DNA from: JBCDBD01 sp039184335
GTDB lineage: Bacteria; Bacteroidota; Bacteroidia; Flavobacteriales; Flavobacteriaceae
Assembly (NCBI GenBank): GCA_039184335.1
Contig: JBCDBD010000075.1
Span: 1 to 10,312 of the forward strand
DNA: 10,312 nucleotides
Direction: 5' to 3'
Position 1 is the first letter of the stretch, and each line of letters opens with the position of its first letter. A program made the position numbers and the translations under genes. The notes under the pieces are model-generated. The model was not told the DNA's origin. It ran no database searches and saw nothing but the letters and a program-made list of their open reading frames with translations. Shown piece by piece: positions 6,360 to 10,312 of the stretch.

Positions 6360-8712
6360 GATTAAAAAATCACTGTTTTTCCTTACCATCATTTTCAGCA
6401 ATACGCTGTTGGCACAGACCGTTTTTGTTTCTGGAACCGTTACTGCTAAGGGCGAATCGGTGCCCTTTGCCAACATTTATGTGAAAAATGGAACAACGGG
6501 CACTACAGCCGATAAAAATGGCCATTATGAACTACAGGTGGCAACAGGTACGATAACCTTGGTTGTACAGGCACAGGGTTATCGTACCCAAAATAAGATA
6601 TTGACCCTAGTGGAAAACACAAAGCCAACCGTTGATTTTTCTGTCATTGAAGATGCCTTGGGGCTTGAAGAGGTGGTGGTCAGTGCTACCCGTAACCGGG
6701 TAGAGCGGAAAAGTGCACCTGTTGTGGTGTCTACCTTAAAGCCAAGGCTTTTAACCGCAACACAATCCATTTCATTGGCGGAGGGACTTAGTTTTGCACC
6801 AGGGGTACGGGTAGAGACCAATTGCCAGAACTGCGGGTTCACCCAAGTGCGCTTAAATGGCCTCGATGGGGCATACACCCAGATATTACTTAATAGTCGG
6901 CCCATCTTTTCATCGCTCTTAGGGGTATATGGTTTGGAACAAATACCCACCAACAGCATTGAACGTGTAGAGGTTGTGCGTAGCGGGGGTTCTGCCCTTT
7001 ATGGCTCCAATGCCATTGCCGGCACAGTGAATATCATTACCAAAGACCCCATTTTGAATACTTGGGAAGTGGGCAGCACCCTAGCACTGATAGATGGGGA
7101 TGCTATAGACCGTGTGGTCAATTTCAACAGCTCTATCGTGGCCGATGACCTGAACAGTGGTGTCACCCTTTTTGGCACCTACCGAAATCGGGGTTCCTAT
7201 GATGCCAACGACGACGATTTTACCGAATTGGTAGAGCTGCGGAATACCACCGTTGGGGCCAAGGCGTTTATACGGCCCAACGATAGAAGTCGAATTTCTG
7301 TAAACCTGAACGCCATAAGGGAATACCGCCGTGGTGGCGACCGTCTCGATTTGGCACCGCAGTTCACCGATATTACCGAAGAACTGGATCATGATACTTT
7401 TCTTGGCGGTGCTGATTATGAGATAAATAGTACCGATAACAGCCAAAAAATACAATTGTATACTTCTGCTTCCTACACCAATAGGGACAGTTATTATGGT
7501 GGTTTGGGCGGCGCACGGACAAGACAGGACAGCATCACCGCCAACAATGCCTTCGGAACCACCGAAGACCTCACATGGGTGAACGGGCTACAGTTGACTA
7601 AAACCCTGAAGAACAACGACGTATTTACCACAGGTGTCGAGTATAATTTTAATACTACCGAAGACCAAATTCCGGGGTATAACCGGCTGATCGACCAAGA
7701 TGTACATACCCTTGGTGGGTACGCCCAGTACGAATGGAAACCAGCTGATCGCTTTACCGCTTTGATTGGGGCACGATTGGACAATGTTAGCGTAGAGGGA
7801 GACTACACCATAGGTACTATTTTCAGGAACGTCGACTTGAGCCAGACCGCACTTTCTCCCCGACTGACGTTATCGTACCAACTTACGGACGAGCTTCGGC
7901 TGCGAGGGGGGTATGCCCGGGGATTTCGGGCACCACAGGCATTTGACGAAGACTTGCATATTTCCAGCGTGGGTGGTGAACCCCAGTTCGTCATTTTGTC
8001 TGAAGACTTGGATACGGAATTCTCCAATGCTTTTACGGGTTCTTTAAACTATGCCAAAACCGTGGACCTGCTACAATTGGACGTATTGGTCGAAGGTTTT
8101 TACACCACCTTGCAAGACCCTTTTACCCCAGTAAGCACGGGGGCTGTTTTGGAAAACGGATCCATTCTGGAGGAAGTACGAAATGGCGCGGGGGCGCAGG
8201 TTTATGGTACAAACATCGAGTTTGGCATTTCTCCCAACCCCAAATGGCGCTTTCAACTGGGGGGCACTTTGCAACAAACGGAATACGACGAACCCCAATT
8301 GCTGTTTGAAAGTGACGGAACCCCTGGCGAGGGTGATGTGGTTATCGATGAATTTGTACGTGTCCCCGACCTTTATGGTTATGTAAATACCACTTGGATC
8401 CCCAATGATACCTTTACCATAGATGTTACGGGAACCTACACCGGAAGCATGACCGTACCCCGGGTGATCAGTGATACCGGATTTTTGGAATTGAATGACA
8501 CCCGTTCTTTTTTTGACCTTAACCTGAAGCTGGAATCGCATTTCGATTTCAATGATTCGTTTATGGTGACCTTGTCGGGAGGAGTGACCAACCTCTTTAA
8601 CAGCTATCAAGACGATTTTGATACGGGTCCTACCAGAGACTCTGATTATATCTATGGGCCAGATGCGCCCAGGGCCTTCTTTTTAGGTGTAAAATTTGGT
8701 AAATTTCATTAA
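6358..8712 (+). CDS. TonB-dependent outer-membrane receptor with carboxypeptidase-regulatory-like domain
   Basis: The 784-residue protein starts at the ATG at 6358; the in-frame TTG just before it is less likely. Residues 1-20 are a signal peptide ending in LLAQ. Residues about 22-98 form a beta-sandwich extension of the carboxypeptidase D regulatory type (VSGTVTAKGE...GHYEL), followed by a TonB-box-like EEVVVSATRN (104-113). The plug spans about 118-230, with typical NGLDGAYTQILLNSRPIF and IERVEVVRSGGSALYGSNAI segments. The rest is a 22-strand barrel with FRAPQAFDE and TNLF motifs near the end. The plug carries CQNC at 156-159. The final residues are KFGKFH, so the usual terminal Phe is followed by His. 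The divergent metalloregulator and ZIP genes suggest a metal or metal-complex substrate. A thioredoxin-like gene starts 7 bp downstream. Confidence 0.92.
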   Translation: MIKKSLFFLTIIFSNTLLAQTVFVSGTVTAKGESVPFANIYVKNGTTGTTADKNGHYELQVATGTITLVVQAQGYRTQNKILTLVENTKPTVDFSVIEDALGLEEVVVSATRNRVERKSAPVVVSTLKPRLLTATQSISLAEGLSFAPGVRVETNCQNCGFTQVRLNGLDGAYTQILLNSRPIFSSLLGVYGLEQIPTNSIERVEVVRSGGSALYGSNAIAGTVNIITKDPILNTWEVGSTLALIDGDAIDRVVNFNSSIVADDLNSGVTLFGTYRNRGSYDANDDDFTELVELRNTTVGAKAFIRPNDRSRISVNLNAIREYRRGGDRLDLAPQFTDITEELDHDTFLGGADYEINSTDNSQKIQLYTSASYTNRDSYYGGLGGARTRQDSITANNAFGTTEDLTWVNGLQLTKTLKNNDVFTTGVEYNFNTTEDQIPGYNRLIDQDVHTLGGYAQYEWKPADRFTALIGARLDNVSVEGDYTIGTIFRNVDLSQTALSPRLTLSYQLTDELRLRGGYARGFRAPQAFDEDLHISSVGGEPQFVILSEDLDTEFSNAFTGSLNYAKTVDLLQLDVLVEGFYTTLQDPFTPVSTGAVLENGSILEEVRNGAGAQVYGTNIEFGISPNPKWRFQLGGTLQQTEYDEPQLLFESDGTPGEGDVVIDEFVRVPDLYGYVNTTWIPNDTFTIDVTGTYTGSMTVPRVISDTGFLELNDTRSFFDLNLKLESHFDFNDSFMVTLSGGVTNLFNSYQDDFDTGPTRDSDYIYGPDAPRAFFLGVKFGKFH

Positions 8713-8719
8713 CAATGTC

Positions 8720-9208
8720 ATGAAACGAACAAAACGGCATCACATGATTCACTTGACATGGAATATCTTACTGTTTTCTGTATACTGCAGTGCCCAGGAA
8801 AACCATATACAGTGGCTTCGTTTTGACCAATTGGAGGATTCCCTTTCCCGAAAACCGAAGCGGGTTTTTATCAATTTCTATGCCGACTGGTGTGTGTACT
8901 GTAAAAAGATGGATGAAGCAGCTTTTAAAGATCTTAAGATAGTCGAAAAACTGAATGCTGACTACTATGCCGTAAAAATGAAAGCAGAAAATACGGACAC
9001 CATCTTTTTTGGTGGAGAATCCTTTATAAACAAACAAATAGGGAAAAGCCGAAATCCCACCCACGAGATACCCTTGCTTTTGGCTTCTCGAAAAGAACAT
9101 CCTTTTTCGCTCCCCGCCATGGTGATCTTAAATGAAAAATTTGAGGTGACCGCACGGTATTTTGAATACCTTTCCCCAAAACAGCTGTACCTTGCCCTGA
9201 AAGATTAG
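8720..9208 (+). CDS. Secreted thioredoxin-like protein (CVYC)
   Basis: The protein is 162 residues from the ATG at 8720, which begins MKRTKRHHM. An internal ATG at 8744 would also leave a signal peptide, and the upstream TTG at 8696 would overlap the receptor gene and is less likely. Residues about 9-26 form a hydrophobic export signal ending near YCSAQ, without a good lipobox. The thioredoxin fold shows FINFYADWCVYCKKMD, with the redox pair at Cys58 and Cys61, and a cis-proline region SLPAMVI with Pro132. An insertion (about 95-125) separates the two parts, as in thioredoxin-like proteins of the DsbD-gamma/DUF255 type. The 7-bp spacing from the receptor stop indicates one operon. It probably reduces or isomerises disulfides in the periplasm; a plausible client is the receptor's plug Cys pair, which is inference only. 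Confidence 0.85.
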   Translation: MKRTKRHHMIHLTWNILLFSVYCSAQENHIQWLRFDQLEDSLSRKPKRVFINFYADWCVYCKKMDEAAFKDLKIVEKLNADYYAVKMKAENTDTIFFGGESFINKQIGKSRNPTHEIPLLLASRKEHPFSLPAMVILNEKFEVTARYFEYLSPKQLYLALKD

Positions 9209-9212
9209 GGGT

Positions 9213-9263
9213 ATCATGGGGGCACTATTCCAAAATTGCCAACTGTCAGATAATTCCCATGAT
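9213..9263. repeat. 8-bp inverted repeat after the thioredoxin-like gene
   Basis: ATCATGGG (9213-9220) and CCCATGAT (9256-9263) are exact reverse complements 35 bases apart. A smaller GGCA/TGCC pair (9221-9224 and 9237-9240) is nested inside. The position right after the stop codon suits the 3' end of the receptor operon, but no T-run follows, so it is not a standard intrinsic terminator. No gene is seen between 9209 and 9334. Confidence 0.35.
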
Positions 9264-9334
9264 TTCAAGTATCTTCGTTCTACACATAAAAGAGATATCG
9301 ATTATATAGTCTATATTACTACCTTCTACACCAT

Positions 9335-9862
9335 TTGAATCGAACAAAAATACATACCACGAAAAAGCTTCAAAAATTGGTCAAGAAACTAATCTCGACC
9401 GACATAAAAGGTGATTCTGGAAAACTGGGAAAATGGAATGCAACTGTTTTCTATGTGCACCGAAAAAAATGTTGGCTGCTCACAAACGGACCTACCAAAT
9501 ACAATGTAATTCTAACGGATATCAAGACATCGGACTTAACGGACATCGATTCGATATTCAAAGAATCGTTCTATGGACAACTTGTATATGACGGAATATT
9601 GACGGACTTTGGAAGGCTGGACCATACAATCGGAAAATTAGAGTTTTTGCCAACCGATGATGACCGAAAAACCACAGGATTTCAAAATCACAGATTACAA
9701 GAATTGGACTGGTGGAAATATGAGTTTGACAGTCTGGAGAATATGCCTATGAGAGATTTAGCCAATAGAATGAACGATGCCCCAATCAAAATCGGAAAAG
9801 GATATAAAATGTCTGCTTATACTGACTCCATTGCAGAAATGAAAAAACTGTTGAAAGAATAA
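9335..9862 (+). CDS. DUF6933-like protein of unknown function
   Basis: A 175-residue soluble protein without signal peptide or membrane segment. Its N-terminal part (TTKKLQKLVKKL, then LGKWNATVFYVHRKKCWLLTN) resembles DUF6933 proteins, in which a 'TKKL' start is followed by 'LGxWxAxxxxxxRRKxxLxTN'. I base this on recall of the pattern, and the function of that family is unknown. The C-terminal half (WWKYEFDSLENMPMRDLANRMN) is rich in charged and aromatic residues. The frame is open from 9290 with no ATG; TTG at 9335 is the best start because it puts the conserved 'TKKL' near the N-terminus. Codon use is more AT-rich than in the metal island, suggesting an accessory gene. Confidence 0.6.
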   Translation: MNRTKIHTTKKLQKLVKKLISTDIKGDSGKLGKWNATVFYVHRKKCWLLTNGPTKYNVILTDIKTSDLTDIDSIFKESFYGQLVYDGILTDFGRLDHTIGKLEFLPTDDDRKTTGFQNHRLQELDWWKYEFDSLENMPMRDLANRMNDAPIKIGKGYKMSAYTDSIAEMKKLLKE

Positions 9863-9930
9863 AAACGGTGTAGGATGGCTATAATTCATTGCTGCTTTCT
9901 TACTAACTTTAAAACTATTAACCATTAAAT

Positions 9931-10021
9931 CGGCTGGATTCCAATCCGACAATTTCCTGCGGAAATGTCCGCAACGAAATCATAACCTAGACCATTAGCA
10001 ACAAGCTAAACAAAATGCGGA
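9931..10021. repeat. Cluster of short hairpins and a repeated hexamer between accessory genes
   Basis: The gene-free stretch 9863-10035 holds GGATT-CC-AATCC (9936-9947), TGCGGA-AATG-TCCGCA (9958-9973) and TTAGC-AACAA-GCTAA. The hexamer TGCGGA recurs at 10016-10021, close to the next start codon. These structures are too weak for a normal terminator but could be a small mobile or cassette-boundary element. No promoter with a full TAnnTTTG was seen here. Confidence 0.3.
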
Positions 10022-10035
10022 ACTAACAATAAAAT

Positions 10036-10191
10036 ATGAACGAAAACAATAAAATTCAAATTCAATTTGACTATCTAAATTTAGAAAAGTGCTTTAAAAA
10101 TTTTTACGTAGTTCCAGATTATCAAAGAGAATATGTTTGGGGAGAAAGACAAGTAAATCAATTATTATCTGATGTCACTATTGTCCGGTAA
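10036..10191 (+). pseudogene. 5' fragment of a DUF262 (GmrS-like) gene
   Basis: The ATG at 10036 opens 51 codons before a TAA at 10189-10191. The residues FYVVPDYQREYVWGERQVNQLL carry the N-terminal signature of DUF262 proteins: 'xPxYQRxYxW' followed by a helix 'xQVxxLLxD'. This is the ParB/Srx-like NTPase domain also found in GmrSD-type type IV restriction enzymes and related defence proteins. Intact members are several hundred residues long, so only the first part is left. Similarity stops after about residue 47 (LLSDVT), near 10176. The gene is therefore broken, perhaps by an insertion in the following sequence. Confidence 0.65.
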
Positions 10192-10312
10192 AGATACTTG
10201 GAAAATGGCAGAGATAGCGTAAACAGTGGTCTAGCGTTCATTGAAATATTTTTCGATTTGAAATCGGTTTTGTAAAAGTTGATTCAGTTTTGCCGAATGA
10301 ACACAGGCAGAA
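10178..10312. mobile_element. Possible insertion-sequence end interrupting the DUF262 gene
   Basis: From about 10178 no protein of the DUF262 type continues and no other gene is visible up to the window edge. The stretch contains CGATTT-G-AAATCG (10254-10266) and GTTCATT/AATGAAC (10236-10242 and 10296-10302), which nest as a stem with an inner hairpin. Such structures are common in the leader of transposase genes, where they limit read-through. The outer end, beginning around TTGTCCGGTAAAG, would be the terminal repeat. The transposase itself would lie beyond the window. Confidence 0.3.

Noticed and set aside
8071..8610. A 179-residue minus-strand reading frame inside the TonB receptor gene
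   Set aside because: It lies wholly within a strongly supported gene on the other strand, has no recognisable domain and no promoter or neighbour support.
1..10312. CRISPR array, tRNA or rRNA genes
   Set aside because: No regularly spaced repeats, no cloverleaf-like segment with conserved tRNA loops and no rRNA-like stretch were seen in the intergenic regions, all of which are shorter than 300 bases.

Overview
The window looks like a chromosomal segment from a marine-type member of the Bacteroidota, probably Flavobacteriaceae. The evidence is exact copies of the Bacteroidota -7 promoter element (TAnnTTTG) upstream of several genes, weak or absent Shine-Dalgarno sequences, a TonB-dependent receptor with an N-terminal carboxypeptidase-regulatory-like domain, a Bacteroidota-style BlaI/M56 pair, and moderate-to-low GC. 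The genus cannot be fixed from the sequence alone.

Left part (1-2197). The first 51 bases hold the start of a minus-strand gene leaving the window, possibly a transposase. A long secreted PQQ-type beta-propeller protein of unknown substrate follows, with a good promoter.

Bla-type module (2277-4690). Two tandem perfect dyads form a strong operator that abuts a -7 element. Behind it lie a BlaI/MecI-type repressor and a BlaR1-like M56 membrane metalloprotease. In the metalloprotease the usual penicillin-binding sensor is replaced by seven ankyrin repeats, which should face the periplasm. The next gene was a class C beta-lactamase-like serine hydrolase, now a remnant: it has a frameshift at a five-C run and is cut off shortly after its SxxK motif. 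The break lies right against the 3' end of the neighbouring convergent gene.

Metal island (4715-9208). A DtxR/MntR-type regulator and a GufA-type ZIP transporter form a translationally coupled minus-strand operon (TGATG overlap). Divergent to them run a TonB-dependent receptor with a CxxC pair in its plug and a secreted thioredoxin-like protein. The shared intergenic region carries promoter elements for both directions and a 42-bp nested dyad over the receptor promoter. I read this as metal uptake across both membranes under one metalloregulator. The regulator's ligand set is closer to MntR (manganese) than to DtxR (iron).

Right part (9209-10312). This is an AT-richer accessory zone. It holds a DUF6933-like gene with only a TTG start, a non-coding stretch with several short hairpins and a repeated hexamer, and a DUF262 (GmrS-like) gene broken after about 48 codons. 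The sequence after the break has no gene and may be the end of an insertion element.

The most notable points are the ankyrin-sensor BlaR1 system with its double operator and decayed effector, and the divergent metal island with its redox partner.
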